DNA of 8,541 bases. Origin: Planctomycetota bacterium. GTDB taxonomy: Bacteria; Planctomycetota; Phycisphaerae; Sedimentisphaerales; Anaerobacaceae. The stretch covers positions 1-8,541 of the forward strand of contig JAGLTN010000012.1 of assembly GCA_023135255.1 (NCBI GenBank). The letters run 5' to 3'. The notes beneath the pieces were generated by a model. The model searched no databases and was not told the DNA's origin. It saw nothing but the letters and a program-made list of their open reading frames with translations. Each line of letters starts with the position of its first letter. Within the stretch, counting starts at the first letter, position 1. A program made the position numbers and the translations under genes. Below are positions 1 to 6,594 of this stretch, piece after piece.

Positions 1-1
1 T

Positions 2-1366
2 AGTGATTTTTATAATTCTGACGTAACTCAGGCTATTGAAATACGCATAACTTTTAGGCCGCCTCCTCAAGAATTCTGGGTAGATACCAAATTTGGTCTT
101 TGCCTGCGTGGTTGGGATAAAACTAAAAAGGAAGTAGTTGACGATCCATCTGAAGATGATAGATTAGAGAAGGTTTTGACTATCCAATTAAAGATAGATG
201 AATCCTTGGTTCCTGAATGGTCTATCTATACAGATAGAAATCCAGCGGGAGAGCATATATCCTTTAAAGACCGACAAAAGCTGGGAATTACTCGGATAGG
301 AGAGAATATTCATTCTGAATTATCATGGACAAGAGGTTCTGCACTATCGAGATTGACAACTGACAAAGCCGAAGCAGAAAAAAACATTCTTGCAGCTAAT
401 CGTGACTTAAAAAAACATGTTGATCGTGATGGATTTGAAAATTTAAAACCAAGCCTCGACATTATAAAGATCGGTTATGAAGAACTTGGACTTAATATAA
501 AAGAACTAAAAGCATCCATTGATCCGGAAACATTCAAATCCAGAATTGGCACATTATCGCTACATCAAGGTAAAGTTCCAGCAAGAAGATTAGGGCTGGG
601 CAGCAGGAGATTACTTGCAATTGCAGCACAGCTTAAATGTGTCAGTGATGGCTCAATAATGCTTATTGATGAAGTTGAGACAGCATTAGAGCCATATAAA
701 ATCAAACATTTATTGCGTATTCTTAGAAGCAAAGTTGAGGAAGAATATTCTGGACAATTTATTTTCACATCACATCACCAAGCAGTTATTGAAGAATTGG
801 GCTGCGGGCCACTATTTTCTGTAATAAAAAACAATAATATTGCTGTTACGCAAATACCAGATGCAATTCAAGGAACAGTGCGAAGTATGCCAACTGCATT
901 ATTATCGCCAAAGGTGGTTGTGTGCGAAGGGGCAACTGAAGTTGGCTTACTTCGTGCATTAGAACAAAAGTTGTTGAAGGAAGACATAAAAAAAACACTT
1001 GCATACAATCATATTGTTGTAGTTGATGCCAAAGGTGGAGACAACGTAAAACCAAGTGTAGAAAATTTGAAGTTAATTGACAAAAAAGTTTGTGTCTTTA
1101 TGGATTCTGATAAAGACAATTTACCAAGTGAAGATGATTGTAAACTAATTGCTTGGGCAGACGAAATTAAGACAGAAAAACGATTAGAAAATGACATACC
1201 AAGTAACACACCAGCAGGCATCAAAGCATTGATAGGTCAAAAACATATAGCTGAAGCAGAAATGCTTGGTGACTGGCTTTTTAATGATGATAATTACAGC
1301 CGTATGAAAAGTACAGATTTCTATAAAAAAATGGAACAATTAAAGGCTTGGGTTAATGCTGAGTAA
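2..1366 (+). CDS. gajA: OLD-family ATPase/TOPRIM nuclease, GajA-like (5' end outside window)
   Basis: The reading frame is open from base 2 to the stop at 1364-1366, giving 454 visible residues. The TTG at 176 is therefore internal, not the start. Numbered from the first visible codon, the ABC-type ATPase half shows a signature-like LGLGSRRL (197-204), Walker B IMLIDEVE with D223/E224, and an H-loop FTSHHQ (255-260). Walker A must lie upstream, because the opening SDFYN...IEIRITF resembles the segment that follows it in GajA proteins. I infer about 60-75 missing residues. The C-terminal TOPRIM nuclease domain shows VVVCEGATE (E309), FMDSDKDN (D368, D370) and a later acidic LEND (395-398), the expected metal-binding set. 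In Gabija, GajA is a nucleotide-sensing DNA endonuclease that forms a complex with GajB. The 11-base overlap with a UvrD-like helicase gene supports the class 2 OLD/Gabija assignment. A related OLD nuclease outside Gabija proper remains possible. Confidence 0.85.
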   Translation, partial: SDFYNSDVTQAIEIRITFRPPPQEFWVDTKFGLCLRGWDKTKKEVVDDPSEDDRLEKVLTIQLKIDESLVPEWSIYTDRNPAGEHISFKDRQKLGITRIGENIHSELSWTRGSALSRLTTDKAEAEKNILAANRDLKKHVDRDGFENLKPSLDIIKIGYEELGLNIKELKASIDPETFKSRIGTLSLHQGKVPARRLGLGSRRLLAIAAQLKCVSDGSIMLIDEVETALEPYKIKHLLRILRSKVEEEYSGQFIFTSHHQAVIEELGCGPLFSVIKNNNIAVTQIPDAIQGTVRSMPTALLSPKVVVCEGATEVGLLRALEQKLLKEDIKKTLAYNHIVVVDAKGGDNVKPSVENLKLIDKKVCVFMDSDKDNLPSEDDCKLIAWADEIKTEKRLENDIPSNTPAGIKALIGQKHIAEAEMLGDWLFNDDNYSRMKSTDFYKKMEQLKAWVNAE

Positions 1367-2867
1367 TTCACCTGAAAATTTTGCGAAACAACAAAAAGCT
1401 GTTATTGTCGCTCCTGCTGGCTGCGGCAAAACAGAATTGATCGCTGATGCAGTCAAATGCTGTAATAGCCGTCAACTTATTTTGACACACACCAATGCAG
1501 GTGTTAGTTCGCTAAGAAAGAGACTCAAGAAAAAAGAAGTTTCCTCACGGCGATATCATCTCGAAACAATACATTCATTTGCTCTCAGATATTCCAAAGC
1601 ATATCCTGCCGCAAGTAGCATCTTGATTGTCGAACCCAAAACCAATGATGATTACAAGGCTGTAATAACCTCAGCAATAAAACTATTTGACTCAGAATTA
1701 ATAAAAAAAATACTCAAATTATCCTATCGTGGAATATTTGTTGACGAATATCAAGACTGTACAATTGATCAGCATAAACTTATATTAAAGTTGTCAGAAA
1801 ATATACCTTGTCGAATAGTTGGCGATCCTTTGCAAGGAATTTTTGACTTCGGTAATGAAAAAATAGTTGATTGGGGTACAGATGTATTTCTAAATTTTAC
1901 AAAACTTGATGATTCTAATGAACCTTGGCGTTGGCGTAATGCTGGCAATAAAGCACTGGGAAAGTGGCTTCTTGATACCGCTAGACCTGCAATCGAAAAT
2001 AAACAAACATTGAAATTACACAGCTTAGAAACAATAGGTTGTTATTGGCATCCAAAGTTAAATAACTACTGTGGTGAATTGAATGAATTAGCTAACAAGA
2101 ACCAAGGGGATATTTTTGTTATAAGTGATCCATCTAATACTAACAAACCTCATTTTATTGCTAAAAACCTTAAAAATCGCTTCAGGACTATTGAGCCTCT
2201 AACTGACAAAGTTTTGTTTGATAAAGCAAGTAAAATCCAAGATAACCATGGAATTCAACGACTGAACAATGTTGTTAAATTTGCAACTGATTACCTAACA
2301 GTTATCAAATCTGACTGTACAGATGTAAAAAAGAGATTGTCGTCAAAATTTAAAAATGAAAATAAGAAAAAACTTCAAGAGTTATTCATTGCAATAAAAG
2401 ACAAAGAAGGCTTGGAGCCAATCCTGGAATTGTACGAGTTTTTTGAAACATATAAACCTACTCGCAAGAGATGGCAATTGTGGCATGAAATGAAGCTTAG
2501 TCTTAAACTTGCTATTTCAGAAGACATACCGTTGTCAGAAGCATGTTTTCAGGTTAGGAGTAAAACAAAATATTCTGAACATAGAATACCGCATCGGTGT
2601 CTTTCAAGAACTGTCTTACTCAAAGGACTAGAATGCGACTGTGCTGCAGTAATTGATGCCGATGAAATGAAGCCTAAAGACTTTTATGTTGCCATTACAA
2701 GAGGTTCTAAGGAATTGCATATTTATTCATCTAATCAATATTACCCAGCAATTAGATGTGACAAGTGCAATTCTATTATGTTACTTAAGCAGAACAGAAA
2801 TAACGGGTCCTCTTTCTTGGGATGCTCAGAATATCCAGAGTGCGATTGTACAAAGCGATTACCTTAA
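1356..2867 (+). CDS. gajB: UvrD/Rep-like SF1 helicase, GajB-like, with C-terminal C4 zinc finger
   Basis: This 503-aa superfamily 1 DNA helicase has Walker A APAGCGKT (K25), motif Ia LILTHTNAG (41-49), a TIHSFA segment, motif II VDEYQD (D130/E131), motif III RIVGDPLQG (153-161), a motif V-like LLKGLE (K423-E426) and motif VI VAITRG (A446-G450). It is much shorter than full UvrD (about 700 aa) and close to the usual GajB size of about 500 aa. The ATG at 1356 lies inside the last codons of the upstream nuclease gene (ATG..TGAGTAA arrangement), so translation is probably coupled. An AAAGG about 10 bases upstream is a weak ribosome site. In Gabija, GajB is activated by DNA ends and hydrolyses nucleotides, which releases GajA from nucleotide inhibition. 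The odd part is the tail: C468-x2-C471-x18-C490-x5-C496 with GCSEYPEC is a topoisomerase-type C4 zinc finger, likely a DNA-binding add-on. The helicase call is firm; the Gabija role rests on the neighbour. Confidence 0.88.
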   Translation: MLSNSPENFAKQQKAVIVAPAGCGKTELIADAVKCCNSRQLILTHTNAGVSSLRKRLKKKEVSSRRYHLETIHSFALRYSKAYPAASSILIVEPKTNDDYKAVITSAIKLFDSELIKKILKLSYRGIFVDEYQDCTIDQHKLILKLSENIPCRIVGDPLQGIFDFGNEKIVDWGTDVFLNFTKLDDSNEPWRWRNAGNKALGKWLLDTARPAIENKQTLKLHSLETIGCYWHPKLNNYCGELNELANKNQGDIFVISDPSNTNKPHFIAKNLKNRFRTIEPLTDKVLFDKASKIQDNHGIQRLNNVVKFATDYLTVIKSDCTDVKKRLSSKFKNENKKKLQELFIAIKDKEGLEPILELYEFFETYKPTRKRWQLWHEMKLSLKLAISEDIPLSEACFQVRSKTKYSEHRIPHRCLSRTVLLKGLECDCAAVIDADEMKPKDFYVAITRGSKELHIYSSNQYYPAIRCDKCNSIMLLKQNRNNGSSFLGCSEYPECDCTKRLP

Positions 2868-2884
2868 AATAACAAACTAATATT

Positions 2885-3148
2885 ATGAATAAATTATTCT
2901 CAGAACCTTCTATTGCGGAAACTAGGGTATGGTGTCAATTATCTGATGGGATTAATCCAGAAAATTGGGCTTATATTTGTAGATACTTGGGGAGATTGAG
3001 TCCAGATGAGTTTAAAAGGGCTCAAAAACGAGTGTGTGGTAAGCATGATAGTGTTTTTAGCAGGTTTAAGAGGTTGTTTTGGTTTGAGCAGGGAGATTAT
3101 ATTAAGATCCCATTGGTTAGTTTGGAGCAGGTCTCAAAAGTTGGTTAA
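2885..3148 (+). CDS. Hypothetical small protein (87 aa)
   Basis: I do not recognise this ORF. It starts 17 bases after the helicase stop, so it could be a third gene of the Gabija-like operon, but no Shine-Dalgarno sequence is visible before the ATG at 2885. The product is 87 residues, basic and rich in aromatics, with a helical-looking middle (SPDEFKRAQKRVCGK, about 40-54) and a SRFKRLFWFEQGDYIKIPL segment. It has no signal peptide or membrane span, and only two cysteines, so no metal site is evident. Its G- and T-rich codons (GGG, TTG, AGG) look unlike the A-rich helicase upstream, suggesting a separate origin. It could be an accessory or regulatory protein, the remnant of a larger gene, or a chance ORF. 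Confidence 0.45.
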   Translation: MNKLFSEPSIAETRVWCQLSDGINPENWAYICRYLGRLSPDEFKRAQKRVCGKHDSVFSRFKRLFWFEQGDYIKIPLVSLEQVSKVG

Positions 3149-3187
3149 TATTAGTGGGGAATATATTTTTTTATAACATAAATCTGT

Positions 3188-3216
3188 TTGCTAATGTCGG
3201 TTTTTGGGGGTATTAT
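3188..3216 (+). promoter_or_regulatory. Candidate sigma70-type promoter for the PLD-helicase/methyltransferase genes
   Basis: A -35-like TTGCTA (3188-3193, four of six consensus matches) and a -10-like TATTAT (3211-3216, five of six) are separated by exactly 17 bases. Transcription would begin near 3223 and leave a leader of about 125 bases before the ATG at 3348. AT-rich DNA yields such matches by chance, and the spacer contains an unusual G-run. The position, in the only sizeable gap before the second module, is the main support. Confidence 0.3.
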
Positions 3217-3336
3217 TGGGCATAGTCTATTGTTAAGATATTGGGAGCACAGCAAAAAATGGCGAATGGGAAAACCAGTTTGGGCAGAGATTTATTCATA
3301 GTTGATAGATGGTTTAAGACAGAAAAAGCAGTTTAA

Positions 3337-3343
3337 TTGAGGG
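3337..3343 (+). promoter_or_regulatory. Ribosome binding site for the PLD-helicase gene
   Basis: TTGAGGG carries a GAGGG core that ends four bases before the ATG at 3348. The spacing is a little short, but this is the clearest Shine-Dalgarno match in the window. It supports choosing 3348 as the start. Confidence 0.55.
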
Positions 3344-3347
3344 CAAA

Positions 3348-6300
3348 ATGACAACACAATTTATAACAAACCAGCAAAGATTGCTTTCTGATGTCGTAAA
3401 TAATATTCTACCATCATCTCAAAATCTATATGCTTTAGTTGGTTATTTTTACTTCTCAGGTTTCCAGGAACTTTATCAGAATCTTGCAGGTAAAGAAGTT
3501 AGGATTTTGGTCGGGATGGAAGTTGAAAGGGATATTACCAACAAGATTAAGGAGTTTGAGATACTTCAGGATGTTACTATTCCTCGTGGTAAAATCAGGG
3601 ATAATTATTTCAAATCTCTTGTCAGTCTGTTCAACGATACGGATTTCTTCGACTCTGCCGAAAAACAAGAGGCATTTAAGCTTTTCCTGAAGATGATCAA
3701 AGACGGAACATTGCAAATCCGTAAAACCCTGCATCCAAACCACGCAAAGTTATACATCTTTGAAAACAAATCAGAACACAACCAAGGCGGAGAGTTCCCC
3801 GGTACAGTGATTACTGGCTCCAGCAATTTGTCCCATCAGGGCTTACGTGGTCGCTTTGAGATCAATGTTATCTCCCGTGATGCCGTCAATTATAACGAAG
3901 CATATCGGATTTTCGACGAGCTTTGGAAAACTGGTGTTACCATCGTGGATAAAGATAACTTGGATAGTTTTTTTGATGAAGTTGTAAAAAAAGTATGGCT
4001 TGATCAATTACCTGATCCTTTCCTGCTCTATGTGCGTGTCCTGGAAGAATATTTCAGACTGCATAGCAAAGATTCCTTGCGGTTACCCAAAGAGATTACT
4101 CGTGGTAGCTTTGCCAATCTAAAGTACCAGATTGATGCTATACGAAAGACACTGGATATTATACAAACGCATAATGGTGTTATTATTGCTGATGTTGTAG
4201 GTTTGGGGAAAAGTATTATTGCCTCTGCTGTTGCCAATAATCTTAATATGAAAACGATTATTATTGCACCACCACATCTAATAAAACAGTGGGAAGATTA
4301 TCGTTTTGATTTTAGATTTAATGCTAAGGTATATAGTAGTGGAAAAATTGACCAGGCACTAAGAGAAAACTCATCTGATGAAGAGAATTTGATTATAATT
4401 GATGAAGCTCATAAATATAGAAATGAACTAACAGAAGATTATGCTGATCTTCACCAGCTTTGCCAGCGGAATAAAATAATGCTGCTGTCGGCTACACCTT
4501 TTAACAATCGGCCCCAAGATATATTCTCAATGATTAAACTCTTCCAGATTCCAACCCGCTCTACAATCCAAACCGTTGATAACCTGTCCTTTCAGTTCAG
4601 GAAACTAATAATCGAATATAAAGAGATTGAGAAGATACAAAAAAAGAAGACAGAAAGTGCTACTGCAATAGACGCTCGTATTAAAAAAGTTGCAAGTGAA
4701 ATAAGAAACATCCTATCTCCACTTGTCATTCGCCGCTCCAGGCTTGATTTGGATGCTATTGATGAATATAAAAAAGATTTAAAAATCCAAAAGATAGAAT
4801 TTCCCAAGGTCAATGACCCACAGGAACTTGATTACGAATTGGGCGATATATCTGACCTCTACACTGATACTTTAGAGACTATAGCCCCTGAGGAAGAAAG
4901 TAAGGGCTTTCTTGGTGCCCGCTATAAACCTACAAGCTATATTAAGAACTACGCCAGCTACAAGAAAAAGATTGCTGAAGAGATGGGGCTGGATGAAAAC
5001 CTGCTAAGGCAAACCCAGGCTAATTTGGCAAAATTTATGAAAAGGCTTTTAGTGAGGCGTTTTGAAAGTTCTGTTTTTGCTTTTGAAAAGACATTGAAAT
5101 CTCTTATCGAGTCTGCCAATATTATTAAAGATTGGTATGAAAAAGCTGGAATGGTGCCAGTTTATAAGAAGGGACAAGTCCCTGATGTAGATTCGCTTAT
5201 GACTGTTTCGGGGGAAGATGTTAGTGAAGAGTTAAATAAAGTCAAATTCGATGAAAGTATCGAAGCCTTGAAAGAAAAAGGCGTGTGGTTCATTGAAAAG
5301 AAAGAAGTCAGCGTAAAATTTATAAAAGAAGTAGAAAGTGATATACAACTGCTTAAGGACATTCATAAGAACTGGTTTAGCGATGGCTCTGTGCATGATC
5401 CTAAACTTGAAGAATTTGAACGAGTACTTAAAACCAAACTCAAGGAAAATCCCAAGCGTAAAATCGTGGTTTTCACCGAATTTGCAGACACCGCCGATTA
5501 TCTCTATGGTAAACTTAAAGATAAGCTGCGAATATTCAAATATTCTGGAAAAGATTCCTCTCAAGCCAACAAAGAAACTATAAGAACTAACTTTGATGCA
5601 GGCTATGACATTCAAGCAAACGACTATGATATTTTGATAGCAACAGATGCCATCTCTGAAGGATTCAACCTGCATCGAGCTGGAATTGTATTCAACTATG
5701 ACATTCCCTATAATCCGACTCGTGTGATTCAGCGTGTTGGACGTATTAACCGTATCAATAAAAAAGTCTTTGATGAGCTGTTTATCTACAACTTCTTCCC
5801 AACTGCAACTGGCGAAAAAGAAACCCGAGTCAAAAGTATTTCAACACTAAAGATTGCTATGATACATGCTTTGATGGGTGAAGATACCAAAGTCCTGACG
5901 AAAGATGAGCAATTGCAGTCGTTCTTTGCCGAAGATTTCAAAAAACAAATGAAGGCCCAGGAAGAACTTTCCCCCGAAACCAGGCATGAAAACTTTATTC
6001 GCAATCTCAGAAATACAAGACCTGAGATCATAGAGCACGCTATGGCAATACCGAAGCGAAGCCGAATTTGCAGAAGCAAGAAAAAAGACCTCTCTGGAAT
6101 TGTTATATTTGCCCGAAAAGGTGGTGAATTGGCTTTCCGTTATGCCTCTGAACCGGACGAATGTCAATCACTACCGGTTCCACAAGCTTTGGATATATTT
6201 GAAGCTGAAATTTCCGAAAAACCAAAGCATACTTCAGACAACTTTGAGCCAATTTATCAATCCTTGAAAGATAAACTATTTTCAAAACGGACAGAAGTAG

Positions 6301-6590
6301 CTATGAGTAAAACCAAGCAGAATACAATTCATAAGATAAATATTCTAATCAAAGAAGTTCCTGCGAAAAAGGACTACTTATTGGATTTACTTTATATCCT
6401 GCAAAAGCTCGATGCGTTGCCTGAGCGTTATGCCAAAATGATTCGTGCTATTGAGGATAAAACGCTTAAAAAGTCGGTTGATGAGCTACAAAGAGAAGTT
6501 CCCCATGGTTATTTGCTTAATATTATTGAACGGGAAAGACAAATTGAAGAAGGTCAGGAATCATTGATTCTTTCAGAGGAGTTAATATAA
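3348..6590 (+). CDS. PLD (HKD)-family nuclease fused to Snf2-like SF2 helicase
   Basis: This 1080-aa protein has two enzyme modules. Residues about 1-200 form a phospholipase-D-type nuclease domain: LVGYFYFSGFQEL early on, the active-site pair H132-x-K134 (NHAKLY), then GSSN (157-160) and E171. The usual HxK(x4)D has E139 at the D position, so this is a single-HKD enzyme that would be expected to dimerise, as BfiI/NgoFVII-type nucleases do. The helicase follows: Walker A ADVVGLGKS (K288), DEAH box (352-355), LLSATPFNN (379-387), motif IV KIVVFTEFAD (from about 705), motif V ATDAISEGFNL (765-775) and motif VI RVIQRVGRINRIN (792-804). About 300 residues separate the two RecA lobes and include IRRSRLDL and LLVRRFESS, as in Snf2-type proteins. 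Residues 830-1080 are unassigned. The next gene is an adenine methyltransferase four bases downstream, so this is probably the translocase-nuclease subunit of a restriction-like system. A DISARM DrmD-like role is the alternative, although DrmD is not known to me to carry a PLD domain. Confidence 0.88.
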   Translation: MTTQFITNQQRLLSDVVNNILPSSQNLYALVGYFYFSGFQELYQNLAGKEVRILVGMEVERDITNKIKEFEILQDVTIPRGKIRDNYFKSLVSLFNDTDFFDSAEKQEAFKLFLKMIKDGTLQIRKTLHPNHAKLYIFENKSEHNQGGEFPGTVITGSSNLSHQGLRGRFEINVISRDAVNYNEAYRIFDELWKTGVTIVDKDNLDSFFDEVVKKVWLDQLPDPFLLYVRVLEEYFRLHSKDSLRLPKEITRGSFANLKYQIDAIRKTLDIIQTHNGVIIADVVGLGKSIIASAVANNLNMKTIIIAPPHLIKQWEDYRFDFRFNAKVYSSGKIDQALRENSSDEENLIIIDEAHKYRNELTEDYADLHQLCQRNKIMLLSATPFNNRPQDIFSMIKLFQIPTRSTIQTVDNLSFQFRKLIIEYKEIEKIQKKKTESATAIDARIKKVASEIRNILSPLVIRRSRLDLDAIDEYKKDLKIQKIEFPKVNDPQELDYELGDISDLYTDTLETIAPEEESKGFLGARYKPTSYIKNYASYKKKIAEEMGLDENLLRQTQANLAKFMKRLLVRRFESSVFAFEKTLKSLIESANIIKDWYEKAGMVPVYKKGQVPDVDSLMTVSGEDVSEELNKVKFDESIEALKEKGVWFIEKKEVSVKFIKEVESDIQLLKDIHKNWFSDGSVHDPKLEEFERVLKTKLKENPKRKIVVFTEFADTADYLYGKLKDKLRIFKYSGKDSSQANKETIRTNFDAGYDIQANDYDILIATDAISEGFNLHRAGIVFNYDIPYNPTRVIQRVGRINRINKKVFDELFIYNFFPTATGEKETRVKSISTLKIAMIHALMGEDTKVLTKDEQLQSFFAEDFKKQMKAQEELSPETRHENFIRNLRNTRPEIIEHAMAIPKRSRICRSKKKDLSGIVIFARKGGELAFRYASEPDECQSLPVPQALDIFEAEISEKPKHTSDNFEPIYQSLKDKLFSKRTEVAMSKTKQNTIHKINILIKEVPAKKDYLLDLLYILQKLDALPERYAKMIRAIEDKTLKKSVDELQREVPHGYLLNIIERERQIEEGQESLILSEELI
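6575..6581 (+). promoter_or_regulatory. Ribosome binding site for the methyltransferase gene
   Basis: AGAGGAG lies inside the last codons of the helicase gene and ends 13 bases before the ATG at 6595. The sequence match is strong but the spacing is long. A TAA at 6583-6585 in the methyltransferase frame rules out any start further upstream, so 6595 is the first possible ATG. The placement implies co-transcription and perhaps coupled translation with the helicase. Confidence 0.45.
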
Positions 6591-6594
6591 AAAT

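Larger units (their letters stand above)
3149..3347 (+). other. Intergenic spacer between the two defence modules
   Basis: These 199 bases separate the Gabija-like genes from the PLD-helicase gene and hold no confident gene. Contents: a T-run at 3166-3172 after a very weak AT-only hairpin; a G/T-rich stretch at 3199-3220; a candidate promoter; a 25-codon mini-ORF at 3259-3336 (starting MANGKTSLGRDLFIVD) whose start has GGGAG 11 bases upstream; and the ribosome site of the next gene. This is the largest gap in an otherwise tightly packed window, so it is the natural place for the second module to have its own transcription start. Confidence 0.6.

Noticed and set aside
176..178. TTG at 176 as the start of the OLD nuclease gene
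   Set aside because: The same frame is open and family-like all the way back to base 2, and the ATPase Walker A is missing, so the true start lies before the window.
2686..2880. 64-aa ORF overlapping the end of the GajB-like gene
   Set aside because: It lies in another frame over the conserved motif VI and zinc finger region; its residues show no motif and the helicase frame explains the sequence.
3148..3172. Hairpin plus T-run after the 87-aa ORF as a rho-independent terminator
   Set aside because: The stem is only five A-T pairs (ATATT/AATAT) around a seven-base loop, too weak to call despite the seven-T run.
5232..5675. 147-aa reverse-strand ORF inside the PLD-helicase gene
   Set aside because: It is a low-complexity, F/I-rich antisense shadow of a clearly coding region with no family features.
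3348..6590. Calling the helicase HsdR or DISARM DrmD outright
   Set aside because: The PLD domain at the N-terminus and the absence of hsdS, drmA or drmB in view do not fit a standard assignment; only the domain content is secure.
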